Origin: Dasypus novemcinctus | Taxonomy: Eukaryota; Chordata; Mammalia; Cingulata; Dasypodidae | NCBI RefSeq assembly: GCF_030445035.2 | Contig: NC_080682.1 | Location: 28,750,770 to 28,814,769, forward strand | DNA length: 64,000 nucleotides | Direction: 5' to 3' | In this document: positions 36,106-46,649 of the stretch, one piece after another | How the letters are laid out: every line of letters begins with the position of its first letter | Position numbering within the stretch: the stretch's first letter is position 1 | Translations under genes and position numbers: made by a program | The notes under the pieces: model-generated | What the model was told of the DNA's origin: nothing | Database searches by the model: none | The model's input: only the letters and a program-made list of their open reading frames with translations

Positions 36106-36485
36106 TATGTGGAATGGGTGTGGGAACGGTAGCCATGGGGGCTGCTGGGTGTGGGGAACGGGAGGAAGAGATGAGATGTGGAGGCGTTTTCGGGACGGGG
36201 AGTCGTCCTGGATAGTGCTTCACGGACAATTACGGGACACTGTAGATCCCCCCAGGGCCCACTGGATGGAACGTGAGAGAGTCTGGGCTATGATGTGGAC
36301 CATTGACTATGGGGTGCAGTGATGCTCAGAGATGAACTTACCAGGTGCAATGGATGTATCACGATGATGGGAGAGAGTGTTGCTGTGGGGGGAGTGGGGG
36401 GCGGGGGCGGTGGGGTTGAATGGGACCTCATATATTTTTTTAATTGTAATTAAAAATAATAATAATAAATAAATATTAAAAAAAA
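36106..36485 (+). mobile_element. Young shared-tail retroposon copy with target duplication
   Basis: A 380-bp GC-rich, CpG-containing insert in AT-rich DNA ending in an A-rich tail. It is flanked by AAGAATATTA at 36,096-36,105 and 36,486-36,495. It aligns with the 3' part of the copy at 39.07-40.67 kb ('gaagagatgagatgtgg', 'tatggggtgcagtgatgctc') and contains a G-quadruplex-like tract at 36,387-36,415. Confidence 0.85.
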
Positions 36486-36495
36486 AAGAATATTA

Positions 36496-39069
36496 GTAGG
36501 TATGGTTTAATGTGCTGAGTCTGGCATTGACACTATCGTCATTTCCATAATTTAATTAGAAACCGTAAGTCAAGAATTGTCACTGAAGCTAATCTGATAA
36601 TTATGGAGATGAGTGCTCTCCACTCACCTCAAATGATTAACGTGTTATTACGCCCCCCGCCCCCCTGTGGTTGCCAGCTTCACTGAAATCAGAGGAATTT
36701 ATGAGTATCTCTTCCCATTGAGACACAGCATATGAGGCTTGAAAGCAACATTTGCTATTATTCCCAAAGCATCTGAGACCATGAAATGATGCCACTGGGG
36801 TTTTGTTAATTATTCAGGGTACCTTTTGATTTCCCTATTGATAAAATTCTTTACGTACAATTTCCAAGCCACTTGTATTGTTTTGTAATACCCCCACCCA
36901 AACATCTTAAGCATATTATTTGTTGGATACACACGTAAATCTCCAGAAAATTATTTCAATATTCATTATTTTCCACAGTGACCACCTCCAAACTTTATGA
37001 CTAGGGATGAAGGTAGATTTATTTAACATGCCCTATGGTGCTTTTAAAAGATTTAGAAAGAATATAAATATTAATATGTGTGTAAATCTTCTTGCTTTCA
37101 ATCTCACAACTAAATTGAGTTCATCTTACCTTAATTCCTTATACCATAATCATTAGTCTTCATTCCCGATTCCAAATCAATTAAATCAATTCTCCTCCCT
37201 ATATAGGCATCTCTTATATAAAAAGATGATATATGTCCTTAAAAAGATATACATCTTTATAAAGTAAATAATAAGCATACATATTTTGTTACATACACCA
37301 TTTTGATATCTGATGTTATCATTCAGGTATATTTTTGAGATCTAAATATTTTTGAGATCCATTTTTTTACTACAAATACACCAATTTTTGCTCTCTTCTC
37401 TTCTCCACTTGTATTACAGTAACATCATATTGCTATAATCTGTATTTACCACCATTTAATAATACATTTTTTTCTTTAGTAAGAAACATTCAGTTCGTTC
37501 CTAACTACTTAGCTCAATATGTATCAACATAATTTGCTTGTCTCTGTTGATCCATGATTGAACATCTCTGTGAAAAATATCCATGAGTGGATCCCTGGTT
37601 CAGGACAAACACTCAGATTTAATTTCTAATGGATCCTTTCAAGATTACTTTTATCAAAATACATTCTACCTTCAATGACAAGGATTTTAGACCCCTAAGA
37701 AATTACCTATGAATATGCTGTTTACATATATGGCAAGGATTGAAATAACTAATATAATAAGATTAATCTGAGAGAGCAAAATTGTTATTTTGCCTTGATA
37801 TATTGTTATATTTCTAATATTCAGTTACAGGTCTCAATTTGAAATTCAATTAAGCACAATCTTTGTCAATAAAGAAATTCAAAATTGTAGAAGAGACAAA
37901 TAAACACAAAAATTCAATACATCTTTAACATTTCTGTATTTTTATAGTGATAATTTGGACAGTTTGGGGTAATGCTGATATAGTAGTTTGACATAGTGTT
38001 GAATGACATATACTTTATAGCAGGCAGGCTGATTACTAACTCATTTTGCTTTACTTCAAGACACAGGACTAAACTATTTCTCATGCTCACTTGCAATCAA
38101 GTGGGGAAAAGGGACTGAGATCAAACCTATTTCCTGTGTGGTATACCGGGATGATATTCACTGTGAGCTATTCTTTTCATCACTGTTTGTTTGTCCTCAG
38201 CAGCGTTATATAATGGCTTTCTGGTTTTGAATTAGTATTTTCCAATTGATGAAAAATAAAATGTTGATTAAATGTTAAAAAAGCATAAAGGAGGATGCAA
38301 GAAATGAGGAAAGTGATTATAGTGAAAGGAAAATACCATTGCAAACAAAGAACTGTTTGTTTACAGCCATATTGGTTTTTGCTGTTCAAAAAGCAATTTT
38401 TAAAGCATATATATCTGAACATGACAGTCTCTAACATATATTTCATAAAATGTTTTGGTTTTTCATTTATTTTTCATTTCATTATTTATTTAGATGTTTA
38501 AGCTCTCACACTAGCTGGTGAACACTGACAAATTATTTCTTCCACATAGCTATAACCACACATTACCAGACAATATAAATATATTGTTGAACTAACATTA
38601 ATACTCATCACCATTTTATCAATTACATGATAAAAGAAATTATCAATATCTAAATATTAAGTTACATAGTTCAAAAGGCATAAAAATATTAGATGCCTGC
38701 TGAATTCATTAGCAGGAACACTCCTTTTCTTGCAAGAGATTGGGAAAAGAAGGGAAAAAAAGGACACTTTAAACAAAATAGCTGTTAACTTTCAAGAGAT
38801 ATAAAAAAAAGAAAGGATGTAGACACTGAGGAAGAAATGAAAGAAATTGTCTTGCCGCTGTACATACAGGACAACATGTATGACAGTGATGAAAGGCAAA
38901 ATGTCAAATACAAAGTTTTATGAAATTTTTCATTTTTTAGTATCCCAATTTATTTTTACTTTATTCTAGTTTTTCTAAATTAGTATGTATTCTATTTCTA
39001 ATCTTTAGACCTATCAACACTATTTCATTTTCCTATTAATTGAATTTGGCAATATATTAGGCTCCATTG
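36496..39069. other. AT-rich DNA, no gene seen
   Basis: A cytosine-rich run ('cgccccccgcccccc') occurs near 36,652. Open frames here are short and AT-driven, and I recognise no repeat family. Confidence 0.4.
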
Positions 39070-40670
39070 TTGAAGAAGTTTTGGACCACAGAGGGGTTCA
39101 ACTATGGCAGGGGAAGAACACTGGTGTGGGGTGTTATTAATGGGGGACACATGAATGGGAGGAATTTCTCCAGGGCATGTATATAGGGTATATAAAAATA
39201 TCTGGATATATATTGGGTATTTTCATAGTAGTTATAGTTACAAACGACAACTGAGGGAGTGCTGAGTTCATAGCCAGTACAGTTTTGTCCCATTCCCCAA
39301 TGGAACAGCAACAATCCCCCAAGTGCAAGGGCAAAGACCAGTGAAGAAGAATAGCCCAATGATGAGCCCTTGATACTGATAACTATGATAATTATGAGCC
39401 TGTGTGCCTGAAATATGAACAAGGCCTAGAGCTGCAGTGTGCCTAAGTGTTATCTCCTGAAAACCTCCATGTTGATCAAATGTGGCCACTCTCTAAGCCA
39501 AACTCAGCACATAAATGCATTACCTTCTCCCCCACCATGGGACATGACTCCTGGGGATGAACCTCCCTGATGCCAAAGGATTACTACCAATCACTAACTA
39601 GTGATGCAACTAGAAAAAGACCTTGAATAAAAGAGGGAAATGGTAATGACAAATGAGTCTATATGGCTAAGAGTCTTCAAAAAAGAGTCAAGAGGTCATT
39701 AGAGGGGTCATGCTTATGCACTTCTCAGCAGGATCCCAGAAACAGCCAAAGTAAATACAACTCCAAGTACTGGTGCTCCTGAAGGCTCAGAGACACACAG
39801 GTTCTACAATCATGGCAGTTGGCTCTGGAGTTCTGTGCCTTGTCAGTGGGCCCTACTTTGGAATTCGTGCTCCTGAGTGTGATCTAGTTTGACTTAGATG
39901 TGAGTTTTCTACACATGCCTCTTTTGGCAGTTTTATTGAACTGAAGGTTGGCGCTGGGGTTGGTGTTCAGTCTCTGGACTGGCCATGTGCCAGCTGGGCC
40001 CTGAGCCTCAGCAACATTGCTGCTTCTACTATCCAATTTGTTGGACTTGCATAGGTCGGCTAATAGGGAGGTGAAGATGGTCAACAACCACATGGGAACT
40101 GAGAGTGCCTACAACTCCAAGCAGGAGATTCACATCCATTAACCATGTGGGATCTAAGACCCTTCTCAATATAGAGGTGGAGTGGACATCACCAACCCAG
40201 GGTCCACAGGATGGAGGAATAAAATACAGATTAGAGTGAACTTACTGGTATTCTACTATAGAACTATTTTAATTAGTAATGGAAGAATCTTTAGCATTGA
40301 TCTGGAGAAAGTGGCCCTGGTAGTTGCTGAGGGTGGGGAGAGGGAAGAAGAGATGTGATGTGGGGGCATTTTGGGGACTTGGAGCTGTCATAAATGATAT
40401 TGCAGTGACAAATACTGGCAGTATATCCTGCCATAATCTACTGGATATACTTTAAGTGTGTAAACTACAATGTAAACTAGAATTCATGTGGTGCAGCAGT
40501 GCTCCAAAATGTTTTCAACAAATGTAATGAATGTGTACAATGATGAAAGAGGTTTGTTGATGTGGGAGGAGTGGGAGGGTGGGGTGTGGGGTATATGGGA
40601 ATCTCTTATATTTTTTAATGAACCTTTTTTATGATTTATGTGTCATTAAAAAAAGACAACTTCATTAAAA
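39070..40670 (+). mobile_element. Long (~1.6 kb) shared-tail retroposon copy
   Basis: The right end (about 40,330-40,650) matches the shorter copies at 27.2, 36.1 and 53.9 kb: 'gagatgtgatgtggggg', 'gtgtaaactacaatgtaaac', 'gtggtgcagcagtgctcc', a G-rich tract, 'gtatatgggaatctcttat' and an A-rich tail. The left 1.2 kb is mostly absent from the other copies in this window. Open frames of 65-106 codons at 39,102-39,489 (minus) show no known domain. It is probably the 3' part of a LINE-type element; the exact family is not known to me. Confidence 0.6.
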
Positions 40671-40979
40671 AATCTTCCAATAGATATTTAAAAATTATAA
40701 GAATTCCAGAAATTTTACTATTAAGTATTATTGTAGCTTCCATAACAAATCATTGCTACCTTTTAAAAAAATCATTGCTAAATTAAAGAGCATATTTACA
40801 TGTTCTGCACAAGACAAAAGCAACATTGTACTAAAAATATTTAATAGCCCCCTCCAATTCAATTCATGTCAGGCCCTCTCGGTTAAGTTGCACACCAAAA
40901 TGCAAATATTAAATTAATTGTGAGGTTTTTTTTGGGGGGGGTCTGGAGGTATTAAAGATGTGTACTTCTGTATAATGCA

Positions 40980-42790
40980 GATTTTCAAAGTGGAGGTTTT
41001 CTATAAAGTCACAAAATGATATTTTGTATACATTAAATAATCACTGTAAGACTCAGTAAAAATTCTAACAAAATTCAATGGTTGTGCAAATCTGATGTAT
41101 ATTGATATGAATGTGGGAGATATAAAATAAATTGAACAATAAATAACCATATAGACCCTACTTTCAATGTTTGAAATGACCAAAGGAATAAATAACTTAA
41201 GATCTAGAGTGTTCATAGTTCTTGGGATTTTAAGATCTATAGAAAACTGAAAACATGCAAGTATTGTGCTAGGTGTTTTAGCACCTAATCTCTTAATAAT
41301 TTCTTATATATTGAGAAGATCCTGGTGTGGGAATAGATTTGAAGATGACTTATAGCTCAATATTGCAAGATTTCAAGAAAGGTCAATTGTTACAAATGAT
41401 AAGCCCATTGTAAATGCTCAACAGCAAGAATCCAAATAGGCTGGTTATACCCAGAGAGGTTGCAATTCTGTCAAATTTGTAGTATGGTGAAACTGTTTTT
41501 TAATATAACTACAGAAGCTTCTTTAGACATAGTCAACAACATGTTGGCTAATATGTTCAACAAATTAGGTCCTCTCTCAAGTTCTCTTTCAAGGCAATAG
41601 CATCAGGCACCCCAATTTTATGGAATGCAACAGTTGTTTCTGTGACTATTGGAGTCTTTGAAGGATGACTGCATTTTAAGATGATACTTCTCCAAACATA
41701 ACAGTTGCTTGCTGTTAAAAATTACATGCCACATTTGTCTTAAGAACTGTACTCTATCTTCATATTTCAATCTACTTTCAATTAATGCTAGGGCAACCAG
41801 CACTGGAGCCCTCCCAAGACCTGCAGTACAATGAAGAGCAGTGCAGCAAGTTTCTTTACAAAACTTACTTTTTACAAGACTTAACCAATCATCAACAATC
41901 TGGTTGGATGGTGGTACACCATCATAAAAGGCCAATCAAGAATATGGGGCAGCAGACTTGGCCCAGTGGTTAGGGTATCCGTCTACTACATGGGAGGTCC
42001 GCGGTTCAAACCCCGGGCCTCCTTGGCCCATGTGGAGCTAGCCCATGTGCAGTGCTGATGCACGCAAGGAGTGCTGTGCCACGCAGGGGTGTCCCCTGCG
42101 TAGGGGAACCCCACGCGCAAGGAGTGCGCCCTGTAAGGAGAGCCGCCCAGCATGAAAGAAAGTGCAACCTTCCCAGGAATGGTGCCACACACACAGAGAG
42201 CTGACACAGCAAGATGACGCAACAAAAAGAAGCACAGATTCCCGTGCCACTGAAAACAACAGAAGCGGACAAAGAAGAAGACACAGCAAATAGACACAGA
42301 GAACAGACAACGGGGTGGTGGGGGAGGGAAGGGAGAGAAATAAATAAATAAATCTTTTTTAAAAAAAGAATATGGATGCCTTCTTTTTCCATAAGAGCTG
42401 TATCATAAGTTGTTTTCCATACTCTTACTATTGTGGAAACTCCACATCTCTGAAGTTCCTCTATACATTTACTTAAGTTTGCATTGATTTGATTGTGTGT
42501 GGTAAAAAATCACATGTTCTGGTATGTGACTTCCACAGGAGCTGGGCAGTTCCTTGAAACCATTTTAATTTAGTAAAATAGAGCATGAAACAATTTTTTA
42601 AAAAATGAATACAGAAATGATGTCAATAAACTACTTAAGGATACTCCACTTGAAATTCTCACTGCTTTGCATATGAAGTTGGCACTAATGGAAAATGAAA
42701 TGAATCTCCTAAACAGAAGCAACAATTCTTCAATCCATTAATACTGAGGCAATATAAAGAAGTGCACTGAGCTTTACCCCTTCCAGGTCA
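40980..42790 (-). pseudogene. PTP4A1: PTP4A1 (PRL-1) retrocopy, broken by a SINE
   Basis: This is an intronless copy of the small prenylated phosphatase PTP4A1. On the minus strand the CDS runs from ATG at 42,563-42,561 to TAA at 41,620-41,618. It reads 'PAPVEVTYQNM', a TGA stop (42,512-42,510), then 'EKEGIHIL', a SINE (41,948-42,365), and then 'DWPFYDG', '[14 protein letters not shown]', the P-loop '[10 protein letters not shown]' with Cys kept, and '[10 protein letters not shown]'. The ending distinguishes PTP4A1 from PTP4A2. Loss of the usual Arg to a stop, loss of residues and the SINE show it is dead; the CAAX-type end CCIP is near normal. The sequence below 41,600 resembles the PTP4A1 3' UTR, as expected of an mRNA copy. 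Outer boundaries are approximate. Confidence 0.9.
41948..42365 (+). mobile_element. Full-length DAS-III-type SINE
   Basis: About 418 bp with an internal polymerase III promoter: A box near 41,959-41,969 (TGGCCCAGTGG) and B box at 42,003-42,012 (GGTTCAAACC), then a GC-rich body and an (AAAT)n tail. AAGAATATGG flanks it at 41,938-41,947 and 42,366-42,375. Retained CpGs suggest youth. It is the best lineage marker in the window. Confidence 0.95.
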
Positions 42791-42842
42791 GAATTCTTGT
42801 AAAATGCTCTGTGGATTTCAATTCAACACATCTGTGTTCAGG

Positions 42843-43067
42843 TTAACCACTCTTATGGGGATTTCTTGGTGGAGTTGTAATGAATTTCCACAGTTCACTT
42901 TTCTGCATAGAGGTCATGCTGTGCCTGGCAGTAATCTCCACTGCTTTCAGAATCTCTATAAATGTGTGACCAAGAACACCACAGACCTGAGGAATATGTT
43001 TACTCATTAAAGATTCATCCACCAATTTCACTGCTGCTGGTCCCAAAGCAGCAGTGAAATAGGTGGT
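42843..43067 (-). other. Open reading stretch upstream of the PTP4A1 retrocopy
   Basis: The minus strand is open for about 70 codons ('LGPAAVKLVDESLMSKHIPQ' near its start), ending with TAA at about 42,845. It precedes the region resembling the PTP4A1 5' UTR. I do not recognise the protein. It may be part of the retrocopied 5' UTR or a fragment of another retrocopy. Confidence 0.35.
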
Positions 43068-43074
43068 TGATGTG

Positions 43075-44454
43075 GCTACAGGACAGGGGATGGCAGTGCA
43101 GGCCTATAAGCTTTTAAATAATATGATATAATCTCATGAGTTCATGTCTAAATTAATATTTTTGTGATTGACTAAACATTGACCACTAGTGATACTCAGT
43201 AATGTATTCTAATAGGTCTTTGAACTATATTTTTGAAAGAATTTTTTCATATATTATTAAAAACCCCTTCTCACTAATATATTTCAAACTGTTTTTATGT
43301 TTAGGGATATATTCAGAAGAAATAACCTTTTCTATTTACATTTTATTTAACCTAAATTCATGCACATTTTGACAAATCAGGTAGAGTTATTACAACTCCT
43401 GCTTGACAAATCTTCCACCCAGATAATCCATATTGCTTGTAAACTTCCTTGAAAAGTAGCAAGGAGAAAAAACCTATCTGGGATAGTAGTTTGAAACTGA
43501 AGATGAAAAATGGGAACATACATTTTGGAAGCTCTCCAGCAACCTAAAAATTACTGTATTTGAGAAAAGGAAATAAAGTTTTACAGTTTTTGATGGAAAT
43601 GTAGAAAGAAAATGAAGGATAGAAATAGAGAAAGATAGGAAGAGAAAGGAGCTCTAAAATGATACAAGGCTAGGGGAATTAGAAAGTGAAGATTAAGTGG
43701 AGAATTATTTTGTGGTGGAGTGGTTATATTACTCTTAGAATAAGGAGGCTTATTCTAAGCCTCCTTATTCTAATAAGGATGTTATTAGATGTTACGATAT
43801 AAAACTACATTGTTCAAAGGCTTATGGAAATGCAGATATCTGGAGCTGAGATACGTAAAATTTCAGAGAGATGGATAGATATTTAAACTAAATTTATTTG
43901 TATATAAGTTTCATAATAGTTTCAGCTACAGAATTAGGGGTTCCTATAGTTGCTCTTTCAAGTCTTTCCTACCTTTCATAGGTGGGCCTAAGGTTTTGCC
44001 AAACAGACACAACATGCCATAGAAATTCTTAGACACTGGATATGCAAAAAATGGAACTGCAGGGAAAGTTATGTCTTATGGGATTGATTTTGACAAGAAG
44101 GAGCTCATAGGTGGCAAATAAATCATTTTTTTCCAATCTTATTTCATTGGAAATTTGTGCTTTGCTAATATGCCTGGTTGGTTTATTGATTTGGTTCATC
44201 ACTTCTTAATAAAAGTGTAACAAGTGATATGTGAATGTGCCTATGGGATCTTTTAACCAAAACCTTTTTCTTTTTTTACTTAAATAGGATTCTATGTACA
44301 GTTTAATTAGAACAAATATAATAGCTTAGTAATGTGGAATGGATGTATAAAGTGTAAACATTTATGGGATTATTTTATTGAACACTAGTAGATGAGAGAA
44401 GTACAAGATTTCAGAAGGACCACTTCCAAAAATATGTCAATATAGAAGTAATAA
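43075..44454. other. AT-rich DNA, no gene seen
   Basis: Apart from a perfect hairpin sequence at 43,735-43,773 I see no coding or repeat features that I can name. Confidence 0.4.
43735..43773. repeat. Perfect 18-bp inverted repeat, 3-nt loop
   Basis: Arms TTAGAATAAGGAGGCTTA (43,735-43,752) and its exact reverse complement (43,756-43,773) are separated by TTC. On RNA it would form an uninterrupted 18-bp hairpin. Confidence 0.95.
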
Positions 44455-44916
44455 GTAGAATAATGCCCACCTTCCCAAAGTTGTCTAAATCCTAGTTCCC
44501 AGAACCTGTAAGTATGTTATGTTTCATGGAAAAATGGACTTGGCTGATGGAATTACTTAGGGATCTTGAGATGGGATGATTATCTTGGATATCTGGTTAT
44601 GCAGAAAGTAGTCTCAAAGGATTTTAGGGAGGGAAATAAAGAAACAGGGGTATCAGAGGCACAGGAGGTGTGTTGATAGAAACAAGTTGGAGTGATGGGA
44701 TTGTTGGCTTGAAGGTGTCCACAAGTCAAGGAACAAGGACATCTTACAGAAGCTGGAAAAGACAAGTAATTGGAACCTCCAGAATGAATGCAGCTTACTA
44801 ACACCTTGATATTAAGTGCACCAAAAAATATTTTAGATTTTTGTCCTCCAGATTCATGAGATAATTTTGTGGTAACTTGTTTTAGTAGCAATAAGAAACT
44901 AGTACATGGGACTGAA
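44455..44916 (+). mobile_element. MLT1-type MaLR solo LTR
   Basis: Plus-strand phrases in MLT1 order: 'cctagttcccagaacctgt', 'gggatcttgagatggg', 'gttggagtgatggg', 'acagaagctggaaaag', 'ctaacaccttgatatta', 'ttgtcctccagattcatgag' and a terminal 'gcaataagaaactagtaca'. It is an ancient placental repeat. Confidence 0.85.
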
Positions 44917-45613
44917 TAACTAATTTTAGAAAACACATATTTGTAAACCAAATTAAAATAAAATAAATGCTAGTTTATATTCTTGACTTTAACTCACTTA
45001 ATAAATTGTATAGGGTTGATAATGCTGCAAGTTGAATTTAGGCATGTTGCTCCAATTCCATTCATCTAGCCAGATTAAAAAAAAATCATGTTATTGCTTT
45101 CAAAATATACTTCTCTAATTGCAAATATATTGGCTGATGAAGCAAATATAAATCAATAACATAAAAGCATAAAGGCTAATGTAATCAAATTATTGCCCAT
45201 TTTGTATCTTGAATCCAGAAATAACCATCACACATATTTTGACTTTTCTGATTTCAGTATTCTATTTATTCATGACAATATTAGAAATACACTCACCAAC
45301 CTGAGACTCACAGTTTTGTTTCAGCTTATTTCTAACCTGCCAGAAAATGCTGTAACTATCATTTGTTCCTAGACTCCATCTTCACTTTGCATGTCATGAC
45401 TACTATCCCTCAATTCATACCATGATAGAAACATTTTACATGTACCTAGATATTTCATTTTTTCAGTTCCTTGAGAAATGGTACCGCTTTTAAGATACAT
45501 TTTCATTTCTGACATTTTCACCCTTGAGCACACTAAATAAAAATGTCAGCAAAAGTTTATTTGGTGCTATGGTTTTACAATGAAGGCAATATTATAAAAC
45601 AGTTTCTAGCATA
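44917..45613. other. AT-rich flank of the L1 insertion
   Basis: No gene or repeat is recognised. Confidence 0.4.
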
Positions 45614-45814
45614 AAACATATGGGAAAGGTCAGAGTAAGGAGCTCCTGGAGTCAGCTCCTGAACAGGGTAGTTGATGTTCTCCTAGAGCTACCTAAAGCA
45701 CCTTTTGGAGGACCCAGGAGACCAGAGGAGTATCCTGCAACATCCTTGACAGTGTGGAAGGAGGAGAGTACCCATCTGCACAGAGGAATCATGGGTAGAG
45801 CCCTCCACACCGTG

Positions 45815-46610
45815 GAGGTTGGTGCCTGTGGCATTCAAGCCACCTTGGAAGCTATTCTGTATTTGGAGTTGAAGTTCCATCTCCCCCAATAAATATGGGA
45901 GGAAAACACAGTGTGGCACTGACTTCAGCTACTGATCAGTGGATTCAGCATGCTGAAGTAGAATCCTAGGAACAACTAAACGTTGAGACTGTCCAGGCCA
46001 GAGGGAAGTCAGTGGCCACCATTCTGACTCTGCCACAGGCATGAGGGGAAACCGTGCTCACTGAAAGTCACAGTGCTTAGAAAGACTGGCTTCTTTCCAC
46101 TCAGATTAGATTGCAGGTCTAGCCTAAATCCCGGTCCCACCTCCAGCAGGGAGGAAGTTGGAGGAACCTGCACCACCTCTCTGGGAAGCTGCAAGCCATG
46201 CTGCAGAGTCTGGTGCCTATCCTACTCTAGGGGTGCAAGTCACCTCAGAAGACATTCCATGACTGGATTTAAAAGCTCCATTTTCCATAAATGGTGGAGG
46301 AAGAGACAGATGTCCACTGACCTCAGTTACCGATTAGTGGACTCAGCTGGCTAAAGTATAATCCTAGAGCCAGCTAGGGTCTGAGCCTGTCCAAGTGGGA
46401 AAGAATCCTGTAGATGCCATCTTGACTCCACCGCCGGCATAAGGGGGAACCTGGCTGACTGAAAGCCAGTGAAGTTAAGGACAAGCTTCTTTTCACCAAG
46501 ATCAGACTGCAGCCCTAGCCTAGGCTCCAGTCCCACCTCCAGCAGAGAGATAGCTGGTAGGACCTACACAAGGCTCTCCAGGCAAATAAGTGCAAGTGCT
46601 CTTCAGTGGC
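45815..46610 (+). repeat. L1 5' UTR, ~398-bp unit present twice
   Basis: Two tandem units aligned at an offset of about 398 bp: 'gacttcagctactgatcagt' at 45,921 against 'gacctcagttaccgattagt' at 46,319; 'cccacctccagcagggagg' near 46,137 against 'cccacctccagcagagaga' near 46,533. They lie before the shorter monomer array. Confidence 0.85.
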
Positions 46611-46649
46611 AGAGGCTGAATAGTCAGAACCCAGGGCTGCATCCCTGCA

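Noticed and set aside
41959..42012. Possible tRNA gene with A and B boxes
   Set aside because: It is the head of a SINE with a tail and target-site duplication; it is not a free-standing tRNA gene.
41986..42392. Cys/Leu-rich minus-strand frames of 90-128 codons resembling membrane proteins
   Set aside because: These are the antisense of the DAS SINE body and do not represent a gene.
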